64,000 bases of DNA from WJJR01 sp964440935 (GTDB lineage: Bacteria; Zixibacteria; MSB-5A5; WJJR01): assembly GCA_964440935.1 (NCBI GenBank), contig CAYTTY010000002.1:135012-199011 (forward strand), written 5' to 3'. The position numbers and the translations under genes are program-made. Positions 43,996 through 53,197 of the stretch are shown here, piece after piece (positions within the stretch are counted from its first letter, which is position 1; every line of letters begins with the position of its first letter). The notes under the pieces are model-generated. The model searched no databases, was not told the DNA's origin, and saw only the letters and a list, made by a program, of their open reading frames with translations.

Positions 43996-44685
43996 ATGGC
44001 ATTGATTGCTTCAGATCAGGTTGGGGGACGCTTGACCATCACCGCACGGATTGGGACCGACGAAGCAGGGAAGGGGGACTTCTTTGGACCTCTTGTGGTG
44101 GCTGCTGTCTGGGCCGATGCCACGGCCGAGTCGCTCTTCCAAAAGATCGGCGTCACCGATTCGAAGAAACTCACCGATAACCGCGCCAAGACGCTGGCCC
44201 GCCAGATCGTCGATTCCAAGATCCCAACAACGCTGGTTGTGATAGGCCCGGCGAAGTACAACGAACTCCACACCAAGATGCGCAATCTGAACCGGTTGCT
44301 GGCCTGGGGGCACGCCCGGGCAATCGAGAATATTCTCGAAATGAGACAGGCGCCGCTGGCGATTGCCGATCAATTTGGTGATGAGTCATTGATCAAGAAT
44401 GCGCTGATGAAGCATGGCAAGGACATCGAACTGCACCAGATGCACCGTGGGGAAAGCGAATCAGTCGTGGCGGCGGCATCGATTCTGGCCCGGGCCGAAT
44501 TTCTGCGCCGACTGTCACTGCTCGGATCCCAAATTGGAGTGACCCTACCCAAAGGAGCCGGACCGCCGGTGGACACCGCTGGCGCACAGATTCTTCGTCG
44601 CGGTGGAATGGAATTACTCTTGACGGTGGCCAAATGCCACTTCAGGAACACCCAGAAATCGCAGCGCCTGCTCGTAACAAGTTAG
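43996..44685 (+). CDS. rnhC: Ribonuclease HIII
   Basis: RNase HIII removes RNA from RNA-DNA hybrids. The 229-residue product carries the subtype signature GTDEAGKGDFFGPLVVAAV (about residues 20-38), where the DEAGKGDFFGP form marks HIII rather than HII. DSKKLTD and the later acidic ligands in IADQFGDES and the GESESVVAAASILARAEF helix follow. It lacks the long N-terminal TBP-like domain of Bacillus RnhC, so it is a short form. The eIF2B-like gene follows after 11 bp. Confidence 0.9.
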   Translation: MALIASDQVGGRLTITARIGTDEAGKGDFFGPLVVAAVWADATAESLFQKIGVTDSKKLTDNRAKTLARQIVDSKIPTTLVVIGPAKYNELHTKMRNLNRLLAWGHARAIENILEMRQAPLAIADQFGDESLIKNALMKHGKDIELHQMHRGESESVVAAASILARAEFLRRLSLLGSQIGVTLPKGAGPPVDTAGAQILRRGGMELLLTVAKCHFRNTQKSQRLLVTS

Positions 44686-44695
44686 AGGACAAACC

Positions 44696-45523
44696 ATGTC
44701 GGAGTTTCACGGGAAGTTTAAGAAGATCCTGGCTGATCGTCGCTCCGGTAGCGCCACCCTGGCATTGCGTCTCTGCCGGCTTCTGAGAGCCGAGTTGAAG
44801 AAGAAAGACGCGCACATCCAACCCGATCACTTGCCACGGCTGATCCAAGACGCTTCCGATATATTCCCCGAAATGGCCATCTTCGTCAACTTTAAGCGAC
44901 ACGTGCAAGCGGCTCTCCGACGGAAAGATACGAGCAGCCCTCAAGGTATGGCCAAATCGCTATCGGAGTTTGAGTCGCGTGTTAAATCGTACCGTCAGGA
45001 GACCGCTCAACATCTGGCCGACGAACTAATCGAGGCCAAGACCATCCTGACGTTGAGTTCGTCCTCGGCTGTCCGAGAGGCGATTCTGGCACTGTCCGAA
45101 CTCACCTCACCGCTCGTCATCGTCTGTGAGTCCCGTCCCAATCGTGAGGGAGCCTCGCTGGCCCGTCAACTTCAGAAGAAGGGGATCGATGCCGAGCCGA
45201 TCATCGACGCGGCGGTCGGTAGCGTGATTGAACGTGTCGATGCCGTGCTCCTGGGCGCGGATTGGGTTGACGATGACGGTTTTATCAACAAGACCGGGTC
45301 CTGCGTCGTGTCCGACTTGGCCCGATTGCATTTAAAGCCGGTCTATATCCTAGCCGACAGCCACCGTCTGGCCAGCCGCACCGGTAAGGCGCGCACTACC
45401 GCGATCGGGCCGCGTGCCAACCCGACGGTCGTCCCCAGGGATTTCGAGCGAGTTCCCTGGAATCCCGCCCATCGGTTGGTGACCGAAGAGGGCATCCGCC
45501 AGCCGGTCCCGACACATCTCTAA
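44696..45523 (+). CDS. eIF2B/ribose-1,5-bisphosphate isomerase-like protein
   Basis: The 275-residue product belongs to the IF-2B fold superfamily, which includes eIF2B subunits, methylthioribose-1-phosphate isomerase and archaeal ribose-1,5-bisphosphate isomerase. Matching segments are ILTLSSSSAVREAILAL, VCESRPNREGASLARQLQ, and VDAVLLGADWVDDDGFINKTG, then a PVYILADSHR strand. The substrate is not settled by sequence. It follows rnhC with an 11-bp gap. Confidence 0.87.
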   Translation: MSEFHGKFKKILADRRSGSATLALRLCRLLRAELKKKDAHIQPDHLPRLIQDASDIFPEMAIFVNFKRHVQAALRRKDTSSPQGMAKSLSEFESRVKSYRQETAQHLADELIEAKTILTLSSSSAVREAILALSELTSPLVIVCESRPNREGASLARQLQKKGIDAEPIIDAAVGSVIERVDAVLLGADWVDDDGFINKTGSCVVSDLARLHLKPVYILADSHRLASRTGKARTTAIGPRANPTVVPRDFERVPWNPAHRLVTEEGIRQPVPTHL

Positions 45524-45771
45524 GCCTCTCGGACACTGGATAAACCTCAAAATCGTCCGATGACATATAGTGAGGTATGGGAATCCTCCCATGCCCCTCA
45601 CCGAGGTGTGATATGTGCCATGGACCAGGCCATTCAGAACCCGCAGGGGTGACCAGCTATCTCACCCGATGCGCCGCGTTATTTGGCGTCCCAGGGTCAT
45701 CGTTAATCTCATTGGAAAACAGTGGTACGCAAGAGTCCGTCCTCGGACTCGTGTCGGGGGGAGGCGGCGCG

Positions 45772-47910
45772 ATGTGGGTGAGTATCTTCGCCTGGTGGGC
45801 GCTCTTAGTCGGCGGTCTTGCAACCGTGACCGCACTCATCACCCGTGATCAGCATTGGCTGGTCAATGTTCGACGCGTCACGTTCATCACCGCATCTATT
45901 GCCATTGGAATATTCGCCTTTGCCGGAGCGTATGTGCCGTCGAACGTGGCGCCACTCATCCCCTTGGTACTGGTGACCCTCGCGTTCAGCGTGGCATCGA
46001 TCCTGATCGTCGATATGCGTTCCGGTCGCATTTCCTGGAAGCTCTCGCCGCACCACACCGATGAGGATCGCTTGTGGCGTTCGGTGATTCGCGCGATTAA
46101 CGATGCCACCACGCTGGATGCACTGCTCTTAGCGGCGGCATCCGTGCTCCGGCGTGCGACTCGGTCACGCATAGCCGTCGTCTACAAGACGCTGGAAGAG
46201 TCCGGCGACGTTCGTCTGGTCGGAGCGGCGGCGCCCGATACCAAAGCGACCGAGACGCCGCTCGACCAGGATGATCTCGCACGGCTGTCCCGTCGCGGTA
46301 TGAGCGACCATCGATTGGCTGAGTATCGGAAGTCAAGCGGACGAGGACTCACGGGCAATCCACGCTGGGCCGTGATCCCGATCCGGACTGAACAGCGCAC
46401 GTACGCAACTGTCCTTCTCGCGAATCCGGCCATGAATATCACCTCCGACAACAATGCGCAGACAATGACGACGGTGAGTCGCCTTCTGGGACATCATGTC
46501 GCGTCATGGATTGCGGCGTCGCGCGCTTCAGTACAAAGTGATCTGATTCAGCGGCTGTCACGGTTGCAGCAATCACTCGCGAGTACGCGTGACTTTGGTC
46601 AGGGACTCGGTTTCATCGCAGAGGGCCTGAAGGGTATCGTTCCCGTCGATTACTTGTCGTTGGCATGGCTCGACCGTGCCCGATTCCACGAAGATCGCGT
46701 GAGCACCATGATCGAGGACGCCTCGATCATCGACCAACGTCGACGTTGGCCGATTTGGGAAAGCACAACCACAATCGTGCTACAACTCGGACGTCCGCTG
46801 ATCACGTCAGATCTTCATGTACTTCCTGAAGAGGCACCGGTTACTCAACAGTACGAAAAGCAGTTAGGAATGCGGTCCCGAATGGTAGTGCCGATTCGAG
46901 ACGGTGATCGGATTACGGGATCGCTGACTTTGGCCCACCAAGAGGTGAATCGATATGGAGTTGATGAAACCCGCCGGTTGGCACTGTTCACCCCCGTCAT
47001 CGCGCTGTGGCTGAAGCAGCTTGAGTATGCTAACGCGGCAGAGGAGTATCGTACGGCCACCGAGGTTGCCACTCGGATTACGACGATCGCAGCAGATGCA
47101 GCGGACGACAGCGCGTTGCTGGAAACGATTCTCCGAGGTGTCGATGCGACCGGTTTACGGCTTTATCGTGTCGATGACATCGGCCAGTCGATGGTGTCGG
47201 TGGCCAGTGCCGGACGATTTCACGTTTCGTCCGATGCCGCCGAGCAAATTCCCCTGTCAGAGACGCCATGGCATCGGTGGGCCATGCAGGAACGCAGCGC
47301 GCACCGAATCGATCAAAGCGATCCCGAGCGGTTGATGGATCATTCCGAAGCCGCCATGACGATGATCGACCGGATGAAGACCGGATGGATTGTCCCCATC
47401 CAAAGCGACACCAAGATTCTCGGATTCCTGGATGTCATGGAGGCGCGTGACCCGGACCGGCGAGCGGTCCGTGATCCCGAGCGCCTTGTACTGGAAGCCG
47501 GAGCTAGAGTCTACGCGCAGCGTTGGATCACGGGCACCGTGTCATCGACACCGACGGGTGCTTCCCAGAATTTGCAGGAGCGGATCTCCGCTTTGAGCGG
47601 GACGGTGGTGAATCCCATCACCGGGATCATCGGCTGTGTGGAGTTGATCCGACAGAAGCAGCCGTCGCTCTCCAATGAAACCATTAAGTACCTCAACATG
47701 ATCGAGAATTCCGCGGCCCGAATTCATGAATCCATTGCCGCAACGGTGGAGTCGACACGCAGTCGATCAGCACAATCGGCACCGGATCAGGCCACGCAGG
47801 CCGTGTCGCAGCGGCTGTTTGGGGCCTTGTCGCTCCCTTCACAAGATCGCCTGTTGAGCCGATATTCACGAATAGAACCTGCTGATGTGACGGAGGTGCC
47901 CGAGCGATAG
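45772..47910 (+). CDS. Membrane sensor with GAF domains and a degenerate HisKA-like end
   Basis: From ATG 45772 (after GGGGGGAGG) the 712-residue product starts with three or more membrane helices (VSIFAWWALLVGGLATV, VTFITASIAIGIFAFA). GAF-like domains follow (around 95-235, 255-420 and 430-590). The end is GTVVNPITGIIGCVELI, which aligns with the HisKA phosphoacceptor site but has Gly where His belongs. No HATPase follows. The frame is open to 45577, but that extension is not needed. The next gene supplies an intact kinase 9 bp on. Confidence 0.8.
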   Translation: MWVSIFAWWALLVGGLATVTALITRDQHWLVNVRRVTFITASIAIGIFAFAGAYVPSNVAPLIPLVLVTLAFSVASILIVDMRSGRISWKLSPHHTDEDRLWRSVIRAINDATTLDALLLAAASVLRRATRSRIAVVYKTLEESGDVRLVGAAAPDTKATETPLDQDDLARLSRRGMSDHRLAEYRKSSGRGLTGNPRWAVIPIRTEQRTYATVLLANPAMNITSDNNAQTMTTVSRLLGHHVASWIAASRASVQSDLIQRLSRLQQSLASTRDFGQGLGFIAEGLKGIVPVDYLSLAWLDRARFHEDRVSTMIEDASIIDQRRRWPIWESTTTIVLQLGRPLITSDLHVLPEEAPVTQQYEKQLGMRSRMVVPIRDGDRITGSLTLAHQEVNRYGVDETRRLALFTPVIALWLKQLEYANAAEEYRTATEVATRITTIAADAADDSALLETILRGVDATGLRLYRVDDIGQSMVSVASAGRFHVSSDAAEQIPLSETPWHRWAMQERSAHRIDQSDPERLMDHSEAAMTMIDRMKTGWIVPIQSDTKILGFLDVMEARDPDRRAVRDPERLVLEAGARVYAQRWITGTVSSTPTGASQNLQERISALSGTVVNPITGIIGCVELIRQKQPSLSNETIKYLNMIENSAARIHESIAATVESTRSRSAQSAPDQATQAVSQRLFGALSLPSQDRLLSRYSRIEPADVTEVPER

Positions 47911-47918
47911 GGCAGGGT

Positions 47919-49688
47919 ATGGCAGACCACTTTGGGCATCCGAGCGATCAGGCGAATACTATGGCACCGTCTGAAACCCACGTAACAGCGACGATCTCGT
48001 CGTCACACGACCATGCGCGTACCCGTCCGGTACAAACGGATACGGAGCGACTCGCGGTCGTCAGCCAGATCGTCCAGTGTGTCGGAAATGGCATGGCCGA
48101 TTCCTGTGCGCTCGGACACGTCTTGCAGGTCACGGCGAGGGCCTTGGGGGCATCACATGCCGTGATCCTTGAGAAACAAGCGGATGGCCTCTTCACACCG
48201 GTTTTGACCAGCGACCAGGATCCGCAAGCGTTGGCCTCCGTAGCCAGTATCTCGAACGAGCAACCGCTGGTGGCAACCACGTTTGCCGCCGGTGTTCCTC
48301 AGTTGGTCGGAGAGGGAATGCCCACCGGTGAATGTCTGTGCCTTGGTGACGATCTACCAGTACCCAAACGTCAATTTATCGCACCAATGGTTCACAACGG
48401 CGAATTGATCGGCCTCCTCGTAGTCAGTTCAGCTACGGCCGATGTCCTGCATGAGGATGATCGGTCCTACGTTGCCTTGCTGGCCGGACAACTGGGGTGC
48501 TGCTTGCAGCAAACACGGCTTCAACGAGTTCTCGATCAAACACAGGAGAGCCTACGCGACCAGTTCATGCGCGCCGAAAAAATGCGCACCATGGGCGAGA
48601 TGGCCAGTGGCGTTTTCCACGACTTCAACAATATCCTGGGCGCCGTTGTTGGACGTGTCCAGTTGGTTCATTACAAAGTCGAAGACGAGAGCTTAAAGCG
48701 CTCGCTTTCTCAAATCGAGCGCATCGCCTTGCAGGGCGCCGAAACGGTCAAGCGGCTCCAGGAATTCTCACGACTCCACCAGCAGCAGCAAGCCGGCCCG
48801 TGCGATCTCAATCGCATCATCGATGATGCTCTTGATGTGACTCGGCACCGCTGGGAATCCCAAGCACAAAAACGCGGCATCTCCTACCAGGTTGACAAGC
48901 GGCTCGGACAGGACGTTGTCGTCAAAGGCATGCATTCACAGCTTGTCGACGCGATCGCGAATCTGATCCGCAATGCCCTCGATGCCATGGACCAGGGCGG
49001 CCGGCTGTCATTTGAAACCGGTCGATCCGGTGGTGTCTGCCGCCTGGCGGTCCGCGATGAAGGCCGTGGCATGACACACGATGAGGTGGAGCAGGTTTTT
49101 GCGCCGTTTTTTACGACCAAGGGCAGTGAAGGAACCGGACTCGGCATGACCGTGGTCCAAGACATCATCAAGAGCCACCAAGGGACAATTACCATCGAGT
49201 CGACCCCCGGAGTGGGAACAACTTTCCGCATCGAACTGCCGGTCTTCAAGGAAGGCGCCAAGTCGTCCCGAGATTCCGGTGATCATCAAAAAGTCGATAC
49301 TCTAAATCTTTTGGTCGTTGATGATGACCATATCATCCTCGACGTTGTCACCGAGGCGCTCGAAGACGCCGGCCACCGAGTCGACAGCTTCAGCCACGGT
49401 TCCGATGCGATCCATGCCATTGAGACGAACGAGTACCACGTGGTCGTCACCGACTTGGGTATGCCCGATGTGACCGGTTGGGAGGTCGCCCGCTCAGCGA
49501 AGATGCATCAGCCACAAATCCCCGTCGTGGTCATCTCCGGGTGGGGCGCGCAGTTCAACGACGATCAATTGGGCGATAGTGGCGTCGATGCCATGCTCGC
49601 CAAGCCATTCCATCTCCAACTTCTCCGCGAAACCATCGAACGTCTGGCCAAGGGTGAACCGGCGAACGGCCCCGCCGTCCGCACCTAA
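47919..49688 (+). CDS. GAF - histidine kinase - receiver hybrid
   Basis: The 589-residue soluble protein has a GAF domain at about 35-200. HisKA has intact phosphoacceptor His in GEMASGVFHDFNNILGAVVG. The HATPase has NLIRNALDAM, RDEGRGM and GTGLGMTVV. A C-terminal receiver (about 465-580) has VVDDDH and the phosphoacceptor D in VVTDLGMPDVTGW. It starts 9 bp after the upstream membrane sensor, so the two are likely a sensor-kinase pair. No dedicated response regulator with an output domain is adjacent. Confidence 0.9.
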   Translation: MADHFGHPSDQANTMAPSETHVTATISSSHDHARTRPVQTDTERLAVVSQIVQCVGNGMADSCALGHVLQVTARALGASHAVILEKQADGLFTPVLTSDQDPQALASVASISNEQPLVATTFAAGVPQLVGEGMPTGECLCLGDDLPVPKRQFIAPMVHNGELIGLLVVSSATADVLHEDDRSYVALLAGQLGCCLQQTRLQRVLDQTQESLRDQFMRAEKMRTMGEMASGVFHDFNNILGAVVGRVQLVHYKVEDESLKRSLSQIERIALQGAETVKRLQEFSRLHQQQQAGPCDLNRIIDDALDVTRHRWESQAQKRGISYQVDKRLGQDVVVKGMHSQLVDAIANLIRNALDAMDQGGRLSFETGRSGGVCRLAVRDEGRGMTHDEVEQVFAPFFTTKGSEGTGLGMTVVQDIIKSHQGTITIESTPGVGTTFRIELPVFKEGAKSSRDSGDHQKVDTLNLLVVDDDHIILDVVTEALEDAGHRVDSFSHGSDAIHAIETNEYHVVVTDLGMPDVTGWEVARSAKMHQPQIPVVVISGWGAQFNDDQLGDSGVDAMLAKPFHLQLLRETIERLAKGEPANGPAVRT

Positions 49689-49795
49689 AGGGAGCGCCGA
49701 GCGCCAGCTCGGTGTACGGTGTACCGCAGGTTCGTAGGATCATTATCTCCGAAAAACAATTGACCGCAGCCCCATCGGTCTCTATTCAGTCTGTC

Positions 49796-51736
49796 ATGAC
49801 GCGCAGACCGACAGCAGTGCTCTCGATCGTACTCACACTGGTCATCACGAGTTCTGTTTTTGCCCAGAGTCCTGATCGAGATAGCACAGCCGTCGCGGAC
49901 ACGACTCATTGGTGGCCGACAGAAGCCATCGCCAAGGCACTCTCGTACATTCGTCTCACTCCCGATGATCTCGCGCTCCGCGACGATTACAATAAGCGCG
50001 ACTCCTGTCGCCTCACAGTGGTCGATTCGATGATGCGCCGTCCGGATCAAATGCCGGTGTTTTTAGAAGGCACCGCGAACGACTTGTTTGGTGCATCTGC
50101 TGCACAGTCAAACACACGCCCGGAGCTCATCCCATTAGCTCAACTTGCCATTGGTGAAATTGACCAAGCATCCCGACCGAGACCAATGGCATCGCGTTTA
50201 CCGGAGACATTGCAGCGCGAACTGACGGATTGGCCGGAGGGCTGGTCGAACTACCTTCGAGTTGCGCTGTCGGCTCTGTCCAATCGAACCTGGGGCGACA
50301 CGATTTTGTATGGTCTCGAGTCGGATGATCGCACCTTTGTCATCGAGCGAACGCCCGAATTCGTACTCGAGAATGAAGAAGACAAGAACAAGTCCGCCGA
50401 GGCGCTCGACTCGCTGCAACAATTGGAAGATAGCTACGCTGTGCGCTTCGCAAGACTAGCCGGAGACATTGACTGGAAGTGGGTTTTTACAGACGGTGTT
50501 CCGGCGGTAGACAAGTTGATCGAATGGCTCCCTGCCGCACCGCCGCCACTGGCTGCGATGCGCAGCATCGAGACTGATGCTGGAATGGTGGTGTTCGGTT
50601 CCGATGGCGACGATCTGTTCACCGGAAACGCCGCTCTCATCATCGATCCCGGTGGCAATGACCGTTATGAACTCACACCGCTCGAAGCGGGGCAGAACCG
50701 GTTGATTCTTGACTACGGCGGCAACGACGAGTACGCCGCCGACAGCCACTTTGTTTATGGCGCCGCGCAGTTTGGCTGGGGTATGCTGATTGATTTTGCC
50801 GGTGACGATCTCTACCGCACCGGCAACTTCTCACTCGGCTGCGGCTGGTTCGGTGTGGGAGTGTTGCTCGATCTCGATGGACGCGATATCTATCTCGGAG
50901 ATATTTGTACGCAAGGCGCCGGGGGATTCGGTTTGGGGGTGTGCATGGACCGCGGAGGAGGCACCGACCAATACACCAGCCGTCTCTTTTCGCAGGGATT
51001 CGGATTCGCCGCCGGCGTTGGGGTATTGGCCGATGAAGGCGGCAATGATCTCTATTATTGCGGCGGCAAATACGAAGACATCCTCCGCTATCGTGACCAC
51101 TACCTGTCGCTGGGTCAGGGCTTTGCTTACGGCATCCGTCCGCACTTCTCCGGAGGCGTCGGACTCTTACTTGACAACAACGGCAACGATCTTTACAGCG
51201 CCGACATTTTCGGGCAGGGGTGTTCGTATTGGTGGGCGTTTGGCGGGCTGTACGACGGCGGCGGGAATGATCAATACGTCGCGTTCCAATACGCACAAGG
51301 TTCGGCCACTCATCTGACGGCGGGTTGTCTGCTTGATGCCGGTGGTGATGACCGTTACGAGTCGAAGGGCGTCTCCCAGGGATGCGGCCACGATTGGGCG
51401 CCCGGTTTTCTGATTGATCTGAGCGGTAACGATCGGTATAGCGCCACCGATCTGTCGCAGGCCGCCGGATCGGCCAATGGTATCGGTGTCCTGATCGATT
51501 TGGCCGGTGATGACGGCTACCAGGTCACCTCCGACCAGAATACCCATGGTTACGGCAACCCGCGACGTGAGTACGGTTCCATCGGCTTGTTTCTCGATCT
51601 GGGCGGCTTTGACCGCTACTCCGGTCCGGGTGGTGAGGGCAAGGTATGGATTGGCGATTCACGTTGGGGTGTCGGTGTCGACGCTGATTCGCTCTGGCTT
51701 GTACCTGACCCCATGCCGACGACGGGGGAGGAGTGA
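49796..51736 (+). CDS. Exported protein with twelve NDxY repeats
   Basis: The 646-residue product has a signal peptide beginning MTRRPTAVLSIVLTLV with cleavage near VFA-QSP. A helical first half of about 270 residues follows. The second half has twelve degenerate repeats of 24-47 residues, consensus LLxDxxGNDxYxxxxxxQG followed by a Gly-rich xGxG. The DxGGNDxY turn resembles the acidic-Gly turns of RTX calcium-binding repeats, but the spacing differs. I do not recognise the family. The frame is open to 49712, but only ATG 49796 gives a signal peptide. The HEAT-repeat gene begins 1 nt after its stop. Confidence 0.8.
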   Translation: MTRRPTAVLSIVLTLVITSSVFAQSPDRDSTAVADTTHWWPTEAIAKALSYIRLTPDDLALRDDYNKRDSCRLTVVDSMMRRPDQMPVFLEGTANDLFGASAAQSNTRPELIPLAQLAIGEIDQASRPRPMASRLPETLQRELTDWPEGWSNYLRVALSALSNRTWGDTILYGLESDDRTFVIERTPEFVLENEEDKNKSAEALDSLQQLEDSYAVRFARLAGDIDWKWVFTDGVPAVDKLIEWLPAAPPPLAAMRSIETDAGMVVFGSDGDDLFTGNAALIIDPGGNDRYELTPLEAGQNRLILDYGGNDEYAADSHFVYGAAQFGWGMLIDFAGDDLYRTGNFSLGCGWFGVGVLLDLDGRDIYLGDICTQGAGGFGLGVCMDRGGGTDQYTSRLFSQGFGFAAGVGVLADEGGNDLYYCGGKYEDILRYRDHYLSLGQGFAYGIRPHFSGGVGLLLDNNGNDLYSADIFGQGCSYWWAFGGLYDGGGNDQYVAFQYAQGSATHLTAGCLLDAGGDDRYESKGVSQGCGHDWAPGFLIDLSGNDRYSATDLSQAAGSANGIGVLIDLAGDDGYQVTSDQNTHGYGNPRREYGSIGLFLDLGGFDRYSGPGGEGKVWIGDSRWGVGVDADSLWLVPDPMPTTGEE

Positions 51737-51737
51737 T

Positions 51738-52670
51738 GTGATTCGGCTTCGATTACTGCTTCTCCTGCCGGTTGTCCTCATCACGATTGCGGAGGCTGTA
51801 CAAGCGATACCATCGGATTCCGCCCGTGTCGACAGCCTGTTTATCTATGCATCATCGGGGAGCGTCCGCCACCACGACATGGTGCAACCCGCCAAAGAGT
51901 CACTAACCGCGATGGGGGAGAAGGCGGCGCCATGGTTGGCGCGTAAGCTCGACGCTACCGATGCCCGTGAACGCCTCACACTCGCGCAGATCTTCGAGGA
52001 TATCGGTGCGGTAGCGGTGCCGCATGTGACACCATACCTCGACTCGGCCGGTGAGTACATGCCGAAGAACGCCGCGCGTTGCCTCGGACGAATCGGTGAT
52101 TCATCGGCGACTGCCGCTCTGATCAAACAACTCGATCATGCGGAGTATTCAGTTCGTTCCGAAGTTGCCACAGCCTTGGGCATGATCGCCGATGAACGCG
52201 CCAACCAACCGTTGCTCGATCAGCTGCCGAATGAACCGGACCCGGAAGTTCGCAAGAGCGTTGTGGTCGCATTGGGCAGAATTGGCCATCCGATGGCAGC
52301 CGACGCGTTGATCGATGCCTTCGATGATCCCTTCTTCGGTGTGCGTCAGACCGCCATCGTAGCCATTGGCAACTTAAGCGAACCGCCGACTGCACAAGTG
52401 GCTGATGCTGTGCACATGAACAAGGGCATCGCCCGTCACGCGGCCATTGTCGCGCTCGGCCATTGCGATACCGAACTCGCCCACGGCATTCTCCTCGATA
52501 TGCTCAACAGTCCCGACCCAATGATCCGCGGCTTTGCACTCGAGGGGTTGTCGATAGATTCCGCAGAAGAAGATCTCGAGTTGCTCACCGATCGTCTTGC
52601 TGGCGAATCCGATTCGTTCGTCCTCGCCCAGCTTGCGCGACTACGAGCAAGCAGTGAATCAGACAAGTGA
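51738..52670 (+). CDS. Exported HEAT-repeat (PBS-lyase-like) protein
   Basis: GTG 51738 has GGAGG just upstream and yields a signal peptide (LRLLLLLPVVLITIAEAVQA) and a 310-residue protein. The mature part is about eight HEAT repeats with the typical pattern: AAPWLARKLDATDARERLTL, VRSEVATALGMIADERANQP, VRKSVVVALGRIGHPMAADA, VRQTAIVAIGNLSEPP. HEAT repeats form a helical solenoid for protein binding. It begins 2 nt after the stop of the NDxY-repeat protein, implying coupled translation and a shared extracytoplasmic role. Confidence 0.87.
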   Translation: MIRLRLLLLLPVVLITIAEAVQAIPSDSARVDSLFIYASSGSVRHHDMVQPAKESLTAMGEKAAPWLARKLDATDARERLTLAQIFEDIGAVAVPHVTPYLDSAGEYMPKNAARCLGRIGDSSATAALIKQLDHAEYSVRSEVATALGMIADERANQPLLDQLPNEPDPEVRKSVVVALGRIGHPMAADALIDAFDDPFFGVRQTAIVAIGNLSEPPTAQVADAVHMNKGIARHAAIVALGHCDTELAHGILLDMLNSPDPMIRGFALEGLSIDSAEEDLELLTDRLAGESDSFVLAQLARLRASSESDK

Positions 52671-52702
52671 AGTTCTGTGACACTGATGTCCATTAAGTGT
52701 CG

Positions 52703-52768
52703 GTCAGATGCACCGCTCGTTGCAGGCATCGTATATCCACTGGCGCATGATTGCGCGGGGCACCTGAC
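52703..52768. repeat. GTCAGATGC/GCACCTGAC palindromic repeat
   Basis: GTCAGATGCACCGCTCG (52703) and GCGCGGGGCACCTGAC (52753-52768) are inverted arms of the 40514/40714 repeat family. Confidence 0.6.
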
Positions 52769-52850
52769 ACCCCCCCCTGAAACATACCGAAAGTACAAAA
52801 AACCGTTAAAGCGGTTCGATGAGCTGAGTAAACGTTCCGTACCACCCGGC

Positions 52851-53197
52851 TATAGCAATTGTCAGAAGTATTTTCCGTTTCCATTGGGGTGCCACGGGCC
52901 TTCAGGGGTGTGTTGAAAAACCTGCTGACTATCATCACCTCAGACTGGGGAGGGCGAGGCTCCCGCCGAGCCGCCGTGTGGAACATGCCGTTGCGGCTCG
53001 CCGGTCCGCCGCGGCGGATCGCCCTCCCGAAGGCTCTGATTCTCGGGGGTTTTTCAACACGCCCCTAAAGGCCCGTGGTTCCACATTCGGACGATCCCAG
53101 TTCACGGGCCTAAAGGCCCGTGGCACCCGAAAGTGAGTGTCAATTAAGCGGGGTCTCGCCTCTTCTCAATCGGAACGGAATTCTGACAATTGCTCTA
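52851..53197. mobile_element. MITE-like element 8, 347 bp, nested palindromes
   Basis: The termini are TATAGCAATTGTCAGAAGTA (52851) and GAATTCTGACAATTGCTCTA (ending 53197). Inside, in order: GGGGTGCCACGGGCC; GGGGTGTGTTGAAAAACC with inverse TTTTTCAACACGCCCC; the GAGGGCGAGGCTCCCGCCGA and GATCGCCCTCCC core; then an ACGGGCCTAAAGGCCCGTGG hairpin. It is the fullest example of the nested design. Confidence 0.82.

Noticed and set aside
52795..52818. AACCG...CGGTT hairpin followed by T-run on the minus strand
   Set aside because: It looks like a terminator, but no minus-strand gene ends there.
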